NCBI GenBank assembly: GCA_014376885.1
Contig: JACMQR010000343.1
Location: 1 to 7,687, forward strand
From: Polaromonas sp.
GTDB taxonomy: Bacteria > Pseudomonadota > Gammaproteobacteria > Burkholderiales > Burkholderiaceae_C
Length of the DNA stretch: 7,687 bases
Direction: 5' to 3'
In this document: positions 1 to 6,410 of the stretch, in pieces
How the letters are laid out: every line of letters begins with the position of its first letter
Position numbering within the stretch: position 1 is the stretch's first letter
Translations under genes and position numbers: made by a program
The notes under the pieces: model-generated
Databases searched by the model: none
Told to the model about the DNA's origin: nothing
What the model saw: the letters and a program-made list of their open reading frames with translations, nothing else

Positions 1-1339
1 CCTCGCCGAAGTCGGGATGCGGCACGCCGACCACCGCGCTTTCCAGCACGCCGGGCAGCTCGTTGAGAAAGCCTTCGATTTCGGCCGGGTAGACGTTGTA
101 GCCGCCGCTGATGATCAGGTCCTTGCTGCGCCCGACGATGGTGATGTAGCCGTCCTCGCCGATCTGGCCGACGTCGCCGGTCTTGAAAAAGCCGTCGGCG
201 GTGAATTCCTCGGCGGTTTTCTCCGGCATGCGCCAGTAGCCCTGAAAGACATTCGGCCCCTTGACCTGGATGGCGCCGATTTCACCCGCCGGCAGGCCCT
301 GGCCGGCGTCGTCCTGCACCCGCAGGCTGACGCCCGGCAGCGCAAAGCCGACGGTGCCGCCGCGCCTTTCGCCCCCCTGGTAGGGGTTGGAGGTCAGCAT
401 GGCGGTCTCGCTCATGCCGTAGCGCTCCAGGATGGTGTGGCCGGTGCGCGCCTGCCAGGCGTGAAAGGTGTCGATCAGCAGCGGCGCCGAGCCGGCAATG
501 AACAAGCGCATGGTGCGGCAGGCATCGGCCGTCAGGCCGGGCTCGGCCAGCAGCCGCACATACAGCGTTGGCACGCCCATGAACACCGTCGCCTCGGGCA
601 GTTTTTCCACGACTTTTTTCGCATCGAACCGGGACAGCCAGATCATCTTGCTGCCATTGATCAAGGCGCCATGGATGGCCACGAACAGGCCGTGGACATG
701 AAAAATCGGCAGGGCGTGGATCAGCACGTCGCCGCCCTCGGCCGGCGTGCGCCAGCCCCAGTAGTTTTTAAGCACCCGGGCGTTGCTCAGCAGGTTGCCG
801 TGCGACAGCATCGCGCCCTTGCTGCGCCCGGTGGTGCCGCTGGTGTACAGGATGGCCGCCATGTCGCTGGCCTGCTTGAACGCGACGTCATGCTGGTCGC
901 TGCACTGTGCGGCGCGCGCCAGCAGCGAGCCGGTGCGGTCGTCGTCCAGGGTAAAGACATTTTGCGTGCCCGCCTTGAAGGCGATCTGGCTGACCCAGCC
1001 AAAATTGGCGCGGCTGCACACCACCACCGCCGGCTCGGCATTGCCGATGAAGTAGTCGATCTCGGCGCTCTGGTAGGCGGTGTTCAGCGGCAAGAACACC
1101 AAGCCGGCGCGCAGCGTGGCCAGGTAGAGCATCAAGGCCTCGACCGATTTTTCAACCTGCACCGCAATCCGGGCACCGGGGGGAAGATCGAGCGACACCA
1201 GCAAATTGGCCAGCATGGCGCTGCCCTGCTCCAGGTCGCGCCATGAATACAGCAGGCCGCTGTCGGTTTCCACCGCAACCGCGTCCAGGTCGGCGGGAAA
1301 GGCGGCGCGCAGCGCTGCAAACAGGTTGGAGTTGGTCAT
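1..1339 (-). CDS. matB: Malonyl-CoA synthetase (AMP-forming acyl-CoA ligase), C-terminus beyond the window
   Basis: This is the first 446 residues of an ANL-superfamily ligase that would convert malonate, ATP and CoA to malonyl-CoA, AMP and PPi in the cytoplasm. Visible motifs are the P-loop YTSGTTGRSKGAML (residues 165-178), LPIFHVHGLFVA (210-221), typical of MatB, GVPTLYVRLL (255-264), the adenine-binding ERYGMSETAML (305-315), the conserved aspartate in FKTGDVG (385-391) and the hinge region GRSKDLIISGGYNVYPAEIE (403-422). The C-terminal catalytic lysine lies beyond the left edge; about 50-60 residues are missing compared with the usual length near 500. The ATG at 1337-1339 is the natural start because the homologous N-terminus begins there, although no Shine-Dalgarno sequence precedes it. 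It is the last visible gene of the malonate operon, 38 nt after the crotonase. Malonate as substrate rests on these motifs plus the adjacent malonyl-CoA decarboxylase; methylmalonate is a possible second substrate. Confidence 0.93.
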   Translation of the reverse strand, partial: MTNSNLFAALRAAFPADLDAVAVETDSGLLYSWRDLEQGSAMLANLLVSLDLPPGARIAVQVEKSVEALMLYLATLRAGLVFLPLNTAYQSAEIDYFIGNAEPAVVVCSRANFGWVSQIAFKAGTQNVFTLDDDRTGSLLARAAQCSDQHDVAFKQASDMAAILYTSGTTGRSKGAMLSHGNLLSNARVLKNYWGWRTPAEGGDVLIHALPIFHVHGLFVAIHGALINGSKMIWLSRFDAKKVVEKLPEATVFMGVPTLYVRLLAEPGLTADACRTMRLFIAGSAPLLIDTFHAWQARTGHTILERYGMSETAMLTSNPYQGGERRGGTVGFALPGVSLRVQDDAGQGLPAGEIGAIQVKGPNVFQGYWRMPEKTAEEFTADGFFKTGDVGQIGEDGYITIVGRSKDLIISGGYNVYPAEIEGFLNELPGVLESAVVGVPHPDFGE

Positions 1340-1346
1340 GGAATTG

Positions 1347-1361
1347 AAAAAAATTAAAAAA
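1347..1361 (-). other. T-rich tract between the crotonase gene and matB
   Basis: Read on the minus strand, the 38-nt gap contains six T, two A, then seven T, ending about 7 nt before the matB ATG. The run occupies the place where a ribosome binding site would be expected, and no AGGAG-like sequence is visible. It resembles the U-tract of an intrinsic terminator, but I found no convincing GC-rich stem just upstream, so I do not call it a terminator. It might be an unstructured or enhancer-like leader for matB translation. Confidence 0.4.
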
Positions 1362-1377
1362 GACGCACTGTGCCGCC

Positions 1378-2160
1378 TCACCGCAGGAACCCGGGCGGGC
1401 GCTTTTCGATGAAGGCATGGATGCCCTCGCGATGCTCGGCAGACGCGGCGTAGTCATAGGCATTCGCTACTAAATCAATAGCTGGTTGTGCAGACAGGAC
1501 AAGCGCAAGCGCTCGAAATGATTGTTTATTCAGGCGCGCAGCCTGCGGCGCCAGCCGCCGGATGGCGTCAAGGCGCTGCGCCACCAGCGCATCGAGCGCG
1601 TCGGCAGCGCACACCTGGTTCAGAAAACCGCGCTGCTTCATTTCGGCGGCCCCCAGAACAGCCGCCGACAGCAGCATTTCCCGGGCCGTCAGCTCGCCCA
1701 CGGCGCGCATCACCAAGGCCGCCTCGCGCGGCGCCATCGGGAAACCCAGCCGGGCAATGGGGGCGCCAAAACGGGCGCCCTCAGCGGCGATGCGCAGGTC
1801 GCAGCAGCTGGCCATCTCCAGGCCGGCGCCCAGGCAGTGGCCGTCGATCTGCGCGACGATGGGCACGTCGCAGTCGAGCATCGCCTGCAGGCCGCCCCAG
1901 ACATCGCCCTCATGAAATTCACGCAGGCTGGCCGGCTCGAACCGGAAACCGGCGTATTCGGAAATATCGCCACCGGCGCAAAAGTGGCCGTTGTCGCCCT
2001 GCAGCCGCACGCCGTGCACATCGCAGCGCTGCTGGATGGCTTCAAACACGGCGCGCAACTGGCGCCACATGCCGCGCGACATGGCATTGAGCTTGCCAGG
2101 ATTCGACAGCGTGACCGTGGCCAGGGAGCCGGCCACTTGAACCACCACAGCGCCGCTCAT
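1378..2160 (-). CDS. Crotonase-family (enoyl-CoA hydratase/isomerase-like) protein with altered active site
   Basis: This 260-residue protein has the length and layout of a crotonase-fold acyl-CoA enzyme. The first oxyanion-hole segment is HFCAGGDISEY (59-69) and the second is IDGHCLGAGLEMASCCDLRI (105-124). Glu115 in GLEM matches catalytic Glu144 of rat enoyl-CoA hydratase. The second catalytic residue, Glu164, should be 20 residues later, but Ile135 (FGAPIARLG) is there. The C-terminal helix EHREGIHAFIEKRPPGF (242-258) is typical of the family. With one glutamate missing, simple hydration of enoyl-CoA is doubtful; isomerase, hydrolase or decarboxylase chemistry is possible, since the crotonase superfamily includes methylmalonyl-CoA decarboxylase. 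The gene starts 4 nt after the receptor gene stops and precedes matB, so it is probably translated with them. Residues about 211-233 are encoded by an AT-rich, repeat-like segment with atypical codons. The substrate is unknown. Confidence 0.88.
   Translation of the reverse strand: MSGAVVVQVAGSLATVTLSNPGKLNAMSRGMWRQLRAVFEAIQQRCDVHGVRLQGDNGHFCAGGDISEYAGFRFEPASLREFHEGDVWGGLQAMLDCDVPIVAQIDGHCLGAGLEMASCCDLRIAAEGARFGAPIARLGFPMAPREAALVMRAVGELTAREMLLSAAVLGAAEMKQRGFLNQVCAADALDALVAQRLDAIRRLAPQAARLNKQSFRALALVLSAQPAIDLVANAYDYAASAEHREGIHAFIEKRPPGFLR
1466..1530. repeat. Candidate dispersed palindromic repeat inside the crotonase gene
   Basis: This stretch is clearly AT-richer than the surrounding gene and contains short inverted arms: GCTA...TAGC at 1466-1483 and, around 1500-1513, nested AAGCGC/GCGCTT-like symmetry. 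Read on the minus strand it uses codons rare in the neighbourhood (TCA, TTT, CGA, CTT, TCT, TTA, GTA). From memory it resembles a small repeat scattered between genes in Polaromonas and Rhodoferax-type genomes, whose core reads AGCGCTTGTCCTGTCTGC followed by AGCTATTGATTTAGTAGC. No second copy is seen in this window, so the repeat call depends on that recollection. It leaves the reading frame open and the protein at normal length. Confidence 0.5.
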
Positions 2161-2164
2161 ACGA

Positions 2165-3163
2165 TCAGTCCAGCTTGGCGCCCGAGACCTTGACCACGGC
2201 CGCCCAGCGCTTCACTTCGGCGCTGACAAAGCTGCCGAACTGCGCCGGCGTCAGGCTGGCGGACTCCGCGCCGTTGCTCGCCCAGATGGCCTTGAGCTCG
2301 TCGGCGGCCACGGCCTTGCGCAGGTCCTCGACAATCCGGCCCTGGACATCGGCCGGCGTGCCCTTGGGCGCCCACATGCCATACCAGGTGGTGACGGTGT
2401 AGTCGGGCAGGCCGAGCTCGGCGGCGCATGGCACGTCGGGGAAAGCCGGGCTGCGCTTGGCCCCTGACACCATCAGCGCCTTGATGCGGCCGCTCTTGAT
2501 GTGCGCGGCCGACGAACCCAGCCCGTCAAACACCATGTCGACATTGCCCGAGATCAGGTCTTGCAGCGCCGGCCCGGCACCCCGGTAGGGAATGTGGGTG
2601 ATGAAGGTCTGGGTTTGCTGCTTGAACAGCTCGCCGGCCAGGTGATGCGACGTGCCGGCGCCGGCCGAGCCGTAGTTGAAGCCGCCCGGCTTGCCGCGCA
2701 ACTGCGCCAGGAAGGCCTTGAAATTGCCTGGAATGTTTTTCGGATTGACAACCAGCACCTGCGGCACATTGGCGATCAGCGCCAGCGGAACAAAGTCTTT
2801 CTCGATGTCGTAGTCGAGCTTGGGGTACATCGACGGCGCAATCGCATGGTGCACCGCGCCCATGAAGAGCGTGTACCCGTCGGGCTGCGCCCGGGCCGCA
2901 ATACCGGCGCCCAAGGTGCCGCCGGCGCCGCCGCGGTTGTCGATGATGAGCTGCTTGCCGGTCAGCCGGGCGAACTGGGCTGCCAGCGGCCGGGCAAAGG
3001 CATCGGTGCCGCCGCCGGCCGGAAACGGCACGACCACCGTCACCGGCTTGGCCGGCCAGGCCGGTGACTGGGCCAGGCTGCCCAGCGAAAGCGCCGCCAG
3101 GCTGGCGGCTCCCGCGCGCAGCGCGCCGCGCCGGCTGCCGGTGGCGTCAAGAATAGATTTCAT
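2165..3163 (-). CDS. Tripartite tricarboxylate transporter (TTT) substrate-binding receptor, Bug/TctC family
   Basis: This 332-residue periplasmic receptor would capture a small carboxylic acid and pass it to a TctA/TctB-type membrane pair. Residues 1-31 form an export signal with twin arginines (GSRRGALRAG, 9-18) and a hydrophobic stretch (18-31), suggesting Tat export; cleavage is probably near residues 31-38. Family motifs follow: WPAKPVTVVVPFPAGGGTD (36-54), DNRGGAGGTLGAGIAA (75-90), NYGSAGAGTSHHLAGELF (163-180) and HIPYRGAGPALQDLISGNVD (190-209). The ATG at 3163 was chosen because AGGAG lies 6 nt upstream and a signal peptide follows directly; the same frame is open to a TTG at 3226, but that would add 21 residues before the signal. 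No membrane partner is present in the window. Its place between matA and the crotonase/matB genes suggests malonate or a related dicarboxylate as ligand, an inference only. It starts 59 nt after the matA stop. Confidence 0.92.
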   Translation of the reverse strand: MKSILDATGSRRGALRAGAASLAALSLGSLAQSPAWPAKPVTVVVPFPAGGGTDAFARPLAAQFARLTGKQLIIDNRGGAGGTLGAGIAARAQPDGYTLFMGAVHHAIAPSMYPKLDYDIEKDFVPLALIANVPQVLVVNPKNIPGNFKAFLAQLRGKPGGFNYGSAGAGTSHHLAGELFKQQTQTFITHIPYRGAGPALQDLISGNVDMVFDGLGSSAAHIKSGRIKALMVSGAKRSPAFPDVPCAAELGLPDYTVTTWYGMWAPKGTPADVQGRIVEDLRKAVAADELKAIWASNGAESASLTPAQFGSFVSAEVKRWAAVVKVSGAKLD

Positions 3164-3169
3164 GCAGGT

Positions 3170-3174
3170 CTCCT
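3170..3174 (-). promoter_or_regulatory. Ribosome binding site of the TTT receptor gene
   Basis: AGGAG on the minus strand, 6 nt before the ATG at 3163. It fixes the start of the receptor at the signal peptide rather than at the upstream TTG, and it is one of the few strong Shine-Dalgarno sequences in this operon, which would suit high expression of a binding protein. Confidence 0.75.
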
Positions 3175-3222
3175 GAAGCGTCCTGTTGCAGGACTTGTTA
3201 TCAATTCGGATGGGCGGGCGAC

Positions 3223-4668
3223 TCAAAGGAACAGGCTGTCAATGGCGCCGGCCACCGGGATTTTCCCTTGCGCCAGCAGGGCCCGGTGCTTGTCCAGGCG
3301 CTTGAGGTCATACAGGTAGTTGACCATCAGGCCATAGGACTGGCCCAGCCCCTTGGGGGACGGATCGCCGGCCCAGTTCAGGCGCTCGATGCGGGCGCCA
3401 TTGCCCAGATGAAAGCGCGCCACCGGGTCCAGCGGCTTGCCGTCCTTGAGCACCTGGCCGAGGTAATGGGCCGCGCTCTGCAGCAGCAGCAGCCGCACCG
3501 GCGACTTTTCGCCCAGCGCCAGGGCACCGCCGGTGGCGGTTAAAAAAGTGCCGGCGCTGAGCGGCTCCGGCGCAATGGCGCGTTCCAGCGCCGCGCGCGA
3601 CTTGTCGTCGAGCTTGTCCAGCATGGCGCCGGCGTGGCGGCCGAGCCAGCTCTTGAAGCCAGGAATCGGCGACAAGGTGGCAAACGTCCGTAGCTTGGGG
3701 AACTCCTGCTTGAGCGTTTCCACAACGCGCTTGATCAGGGAGTCGCCAAAGCTCACGCCGCGCAGGCCGGCCTGTGTGTTGCTGATGGAGTAAAAAATGG
3801 CGGTTGTGGCTTTGCCCAGGTCGGCCGTGGCGGCAGACTCGTCAAGCAGGGGTTCGATATGGCTGACCATCTCGTCGACCAGCGCGACCTCGACAAAAAT
3901 CAAGGGCACGCCAGGCAGGCGCGGATGGAAAAACCCATAGCAGCGCCGGTCGCTGTCCAGGCGGTTTTTGACATCGGACCAGCTCTTGATGTCGTGCACA
4001 GCTTCATACTGGATCAGCTTTTCAATCAAGGAAGCCGGCGAATCCCAGCTGATGCGCTGCAGGTCCAAAAAGCCCACATCGAACCAGGTGGAAAACATGT
4101 ACTCCATTTCCACATCCAGCGCCAGCAGCCGTTTGTCGGTTTTAAGAAACGGCAGTATGTCGGCCCGCAGTCCCACCAGGAACTCGATACCGCCGGGGTA
4201 GACGCTAAAGCGCTGCAGCAGGCGCCGGCGCGGCGAAACGGTGGCGCGCCGAAAGTGCACCTCGGCCACGGCCTGCTCGGGCGTGCCGACAGCAGCGGCC
4301 AGGCGGGCTTGCGCCACCCGGGACTTTTCGCTGTCTGCCAAAAACTGCTCGCTCATCAGCAGCCAGACATCTTGCCGCTGCCCGACCGGTGCGGTGGCGT
4401 ACCAGTCGGCCAGAGCCATGGCGCGGCGCCCTCCTTCGACCTCACTGACCTGGGGGTCGATGATGGCCTGCAGCGCTTCGAGGCTGCGGCGCAGCAGGCG
4501 CGGCGACAAGGCTTCGCCCTCCTGGCGCAGTGTGGCTTTCAAGCGCTCGCCAAGGCTGCGCGCCGGCGGCTGCGCGGCATTCAGGGCGGCTGCCGGTTTT
4601 TTTCCCGCGGCCGGCAGGGACGGCAGTAGCCGGGACACACTGCGGCCAATCCAGGTCGAAGGGTTCAT
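3223..4668 (-). CDS. matA: Malonyl-CoA decarboxylase (MCD family)
   Basis: This 481-residue cytoplasmic enzyme converts malonyl-CoA to acetyl-CoA and CO2 and is close in length to human MCD (493). The helical N-terminal domain spans about residues 35-165 and the acetyltransferase-like catalytic domain covers the rest. TLSPIPGF (331-338) carries Ser333 and DPVARFHLGNGA (414-425) carries His420; these match the Ser329/His423 pair of human MCD. SYGLMVNYLY (444-453) is the conserved C-terminal tyrosine-containing motif. The start ATG overlaps the stop of the upstream regulator gene by 4 bp (ATGA), so translation is probably coupled; only a weak ribosome site is visible. With MatB it forms the malonate-to-acetyl-CoA pathway known from Rhizobium mat genes. 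It is a single-polypeptide CoA-dependent enzyme, unlike the multi-subunit Mdc malonate decarboxylase. I see no frameshift or missing key residue. Confidence 0.95.
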   Translation of the reverse strand: MNPSTWIGRSVSRLLPSLPAAGKKPAAALNAAQPPARSLGERLKATLRQEGEALSPRLLRRSLEALQAIIDPQVSEVEGGRRAMALADWYATAPVGQRQDVWLLMSEQFLADSEKSRVAQARLAAAVGTPEQAVAEVHFRRATVSPRRRLLQRFSVYPGGIEFLVGLRADILPFLKTDKRLLALDVEMEYMFSTWFDVGFLDLQRISWDSPASLIEKLIQYEAVHDIKSWSDVKNRLDSDRRCYGFFHPRLPGVPLIFVEVALVDEMVSHIEPLLDESAATADLGKATTAIFYSISNTQAGLRGVSFGDSLIKRVVETLKQEFPKLRTFATLSPIPGFKSWLGRHAGAMLDKLDDKSRAALERAIAPEPLSAGTFLTATGGALALGEKSPVRLLLLQSAAHYLGQVLKDGKPLDPVARFHLGNGARIERLNWAGDPSPKGLGQSYGLMVNYLYDLKRLDKHRALLAQGKIPVAGAIDSLFL

Positions 4669-5333
4669 GCCAGCAGCCTGCTTTTGCGGTGGGCGGCCAG
4701 CTCCCGCAGGGCCTCGCGCTGGCGCGCCAGGTGGATGCGCATGGCCGCATCGGCCGCATCGGCATCGCGCGCTTTCAAGGCAGCATGAATCGCCAGATGC
4801 TCGCTCAGGCTTTGCGCCAGGCGTCCGGGGGCATGGAGCTGCTGCAGCCGCGCCAGCTTGAGGATTTTTCGCAGGTCGCCGATCGACTGGGCGAGCCAGC
4901 GGTTGTTGGCCAGGGTGATGATGGCTTCATGAATCGTGTGGTTGGTGGCGTAGTAGGCATTCAAGCGCCCGGCCTGGGCATGGAGCCGGAGTTGCTCGTG
5001 CAGGCGCTCCAGCATGGCCAGGTCGCTGTCGGTGGCATTGCGCACCGCCTCAAAAGCGCAGCGGCCTTCAAGCAGCGCAATCACCGGAAAAATCTCGTCC
5101 AGGTCTTTTTCACTCACTTCGTTGACAAAGCAGCCACGCCGCGGTTCATGGCGCAGCAGCCCCTCGGCGGTCAGAACCTTGAGCGCCTCACGCAGCGGTG
5201 TGCGCGAGATTTTCAGCAGTTCGCACAAGGCCGGTTCGTCCAGAAAGGCGCCGGGCACCCACTTTCCCTCGAAAATCTGCGCGCGCAAGGAGTCGGCAAC
5301 TTCCTGGTGCAGGGAATTGTGAACAAGGCGCAT
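4665..5333 (-). CDS. GntR-family transcriptional regulator (FCD/FadR subfamily), probable malonate operon regulator
   Basis: This 222-residue protein has an N-terminal winged helix-turn-helix, with LCELLKISRTPLREALKVLT at 36-55 and the wing GLLRHEPRRGCFVNEV at 58-73. It is followed by an all-helical FCD ligand-binding domain from about 78 to 210. The likely metal/ligand site residues are Asn131, His135 (NHTIHEAI), His179 (SEHLAIH) and His201 (RIHLAR); the first ligand, often Asp in this family, is Asn here. The ATG at 5333 was chosen because AGGAG lies 8 nt upstream and the protein then starts just before the HTH domain; an upstream in-frame ATG at 5453 would add 40 unlikely residues and lies inside the operator. 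Being first in the operon, with a palindrome over its promoter, suggests autoregulation released by malonate or malonyl-CoA, as for MatR in Rhizobium. The ligand is inferred from context. Confidence 0.92.
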   Translation of the reverse strand: MRLVHNSLHQEVADSLRAQIFEGKWVPGAFLDEPALCELLKISRTPLREALKVLTAEGLLRHEPRRGCFVNEVSEKDLDEIFPVIALLEGRCAFEAVRNATDSDLAMLERLHEQLRLHAQAGRLNAYYATNHTIHEAIITLANNRWLAQSIGDLRKILKLARLQQLHAPGRLAQSLSEHLAIHAALKARDADAADAAMRIHLARQREALRELAAHRKSRLLA

Positions 5334-5341
5334 GACATGAA

Positions 5342-5346
5342 CTCCT
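5342..5346 (-). promoter_or_regulatory. Ribosome binding site of the GntR regulator gene
   Basis: AGGAG on the minus strand, 8 nt before the ATG at 5333. It decides the start codon of the regulator against the longer open frame that begins at 5453. Confidence 0.75.
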
Positions 5347-5441
5347 GTGGCGGGCAGACCAGGGTGCTTCGGTGATGCAAGCCCGCCCAGCAGCCAGAGC
5401 GGCTTTGCACGGAACGGCGCTGGACAACCCGGTACGGCACA

Positions 5442-5459
5442 ATAATTATGCATAATTAT
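5442..5459. promoter_or_regulatory. Perfect 18-bp palindromic operator upstream of the malonate operon
   Basis: The sequence ATAATTATGCATAATTAT is its own reverse complement across all 18 bp. Each half, ATAATTAT, is also a palindrome by itself, so the element is both an inverted and a direct repeat around a GC centre. It is the most AT-rich spot in the intergenic region and lies 109 bp upstream of the regulator ATG, overlapping the predicted -10 box. GntR-family regulators bind palindromes of this size, so it is probably the site where the operon's regulator represses transcription. Confidence 0.72.
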
Positions 5460-5482
5460 GACGAGCTGGAAGGCGCTGGCAA
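5455..5482 (-). promoter_or_regulatory. Predicted sigma-70 promoter of the malonate operon
   Basis: On the minus strand, TTGCCA (5477-5482, five of six consensus bases) and CATAAT (5455-5460, five of six) are separated by 16 bp. Transcription would start near 5448, leaving a leader of about 115 nt before the regulator. The -10 box lies largely within the palindromic operator, an arrangement suited to repression. A second CATAAT lies 10 bp further downstream in the other half of the palindrome. This is a prediction from consensus matching only. Confidence 0.55.
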
Positions 5483-5526
5483 GCGCTTTGTTGCGCCTGC
5501 GCTAAGGAGAAACCCGCAACAAGCGC
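5483..5526. repeat. Imperfect inverted repeat between lgt and the malonate operon promoter
   Basis: Arms GCGCTTTGTTGCG (5483-5495) and CGCAACAAGCGC (5515-5526) pair along 12 bp with one bulged base, leaving a 19-nt loop. It lies 29 nt after the lgt stop and directly upstream of the -35 box of the malonate promoter. A transcript coming out of lgt would fold into a strong hairpin here, but no T-run follows, so a standard Rho-independent terminator is not supported. It could limit read-through from lgt or be a protein-binding site. The rest of the 221-bp gap (5334-5554) shows only the operator, promoter and ribosome site described separately. Confidence 0.5.
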
Positions 5527-5554
5527 CAGCTGAGAACCACCGGACAACGGACTG

Positions 5555-6391
5555 TCAGGCGGCAAGCCGGGCCAGCTGAGCCGGCTTGCCATGCCTGCAG
5601 GCCCAGGCCCACAGCCCCACACCGGCCAGAATCATCGGAATGCACAGCCACTGGCCCATGCTCAGCCCCAAGGCCAGGATGCCGAGAAAATCGTCTGGCT
5701 CGCGAAAGTACTCGGCGATGAAGCGCAGCGCGCCGTAACCGGTCAGGAACGCGCCGGAAACCTGGCCCATTTTGCGCGGCTTGCGCGCGTACAGCCACAG
5801 CAGCACAAACAGCAGCAGGCCCTCCAGCAAGAACTGGTAGACCTGCGACGGGTGGCGCGGCAGCAGCGAGCCGCTGCGCGCAAACACCATGCCCCAGGGC
5901 AAATCGGGCGCGCTGAAGCGGCCCCACAGCTCGCCATTGATGAAATTGCCCACGCGTCCGGCTGCCAGCCCGGTCGGCACGCAAGGGGCAATGAAGTCCA
6001 TCACCTGCAGCCAGGGCCGCCGGCGCGAGCGGGCAAACCAGACCTGCGAGGCCAGCACGCCGAGCATGCCGCCATGAAAGCTCATGCCGCCCTGCCAGAC
6101 ATAGAAAATTTCCAGCGGATGCGCCAGGTAGTAGCCCGGCTTGTAGAACAGGCAGTAGCCCAGGCGCCCGCCGATGACCACGCCCATCACGCCAAGGAAC
6201 AAGATGTCTTCGATGTCCTGGCGCGACCAGGCGCCCGGGCCGGTGATCGAGGCATAGGGTTCATGGCGCAGGCGCCGGCTGGCCAGAAAAAAGAACAGCC
6301 CGAAGGCGGCCAGGTAGGTCAGGCCGTACCAGTGGATGGCCAGCGGCCCGAGTTGCAGCGCAACCGGATTGATTTCAGGATGGATGAGCAT
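5555..6391 (-). CDS. lgt: Phosphatidylglycerol-prolipoprotein diacylglyceryl transferase
   Basis: This 278-residue inner-membrane enzyme moves a diacylglyceryl group from phosphatidylglycerol to the lipobox cysteine of prolipoproteins, the first step of lipoprotein maturation. The N-terminus [20 protein letters not shown] (4-23) is typical. SFHGGMLG (104-111) carries His106, equivalent to His103 of E. coli Lgt. The family signature [14 protein letters not shown] (145-158) carries Arg146 and Glu154. [11 protein letters not shown] (223-233) carries Arg223, equivalent to Arg239. Several hydrophobic membrane helices are visible, for example near 22-37, 64-79, 187-201 and 238-265. The ATG at 6391 was chosen because it gives the standard N-terminus; the frame stays open about 125 residues further upstream, but that part is the shadow of the regulator gene. 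No clear Shine-Dalgarno sequence is visible. It lies 61 nt downstream of the LysR gene on the same strand. All key residues checked are intact. Confidence 0.96.
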   Translation of the reverse strand: MLIHPEINPVALQLGPLAIHWYGLTYLAAFGLFFFLASRRLRHEPYASITGPGAWSRQDIEDILFLGVMGVVIGGRLGYCLFYKPGYYLAHPLEIFYVWQGGMSFHGGMLGVLASQVWFARSRRRPWLQVMDFIAPCVPTGLAAGRVGNFINGELWGRFSAPDLPWGMVFARSGSLLPRHPSQVYQFLLEGLLLFVLLWLYARKPRKMGQVSGAFLTGYGALRFIAEYFREPDDFLGILALGLSMGQWLCIPMILAGVGLWAWACRHGKPAQLARLAA

Positions 6392-6410
6392 GGGGCCATT
6401 TTGCCTGCAA

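Noticed and set aside
17..1246. Long plus-strand open frame of 409 codons opposite matB
   Set aside because: It is the antisense of a well-supported ligase gene in GC-rich DNA; its product is low-complexity and Ala/Gly/Gln/His-rich and shows no recognisable domain.
1340..1400. Intrinsic terminator between the crotonase gene and matB
   Set aside because: There is a T-tract, but the sequence before it offers only very short stems, and matB needs read-through as part of the operon.
3164..3226. TTG-initiated 21-residue extension of the TTT receptor overlapping the matA stop
   Set aside because: The inner ATG at 3163 has AGGAG 6 nt upstream and begins directly with the export signal; the extension would place polar residues before a signal peptide.
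3859..4629. Plus-strand open frame of 256 codons opposite matA, and similar long plus-strand frames opposite the crotonase, GntR, lgt and LysR genes
   Set aside because: They mirror conserved minus-strand genes, show no family motif and have no start signals; they are by-products of GC-rich codon use.
5334..5453. 40-residue N-terminal extension of the GntR regulator from an ATG at 5453
   Set aside because: That ATG lies inside the palindromic operator, has no ribosome site, and the added residues do not resemble the family; the ATG at 5333 has a good ribosome site and starts just before the HTH domain.
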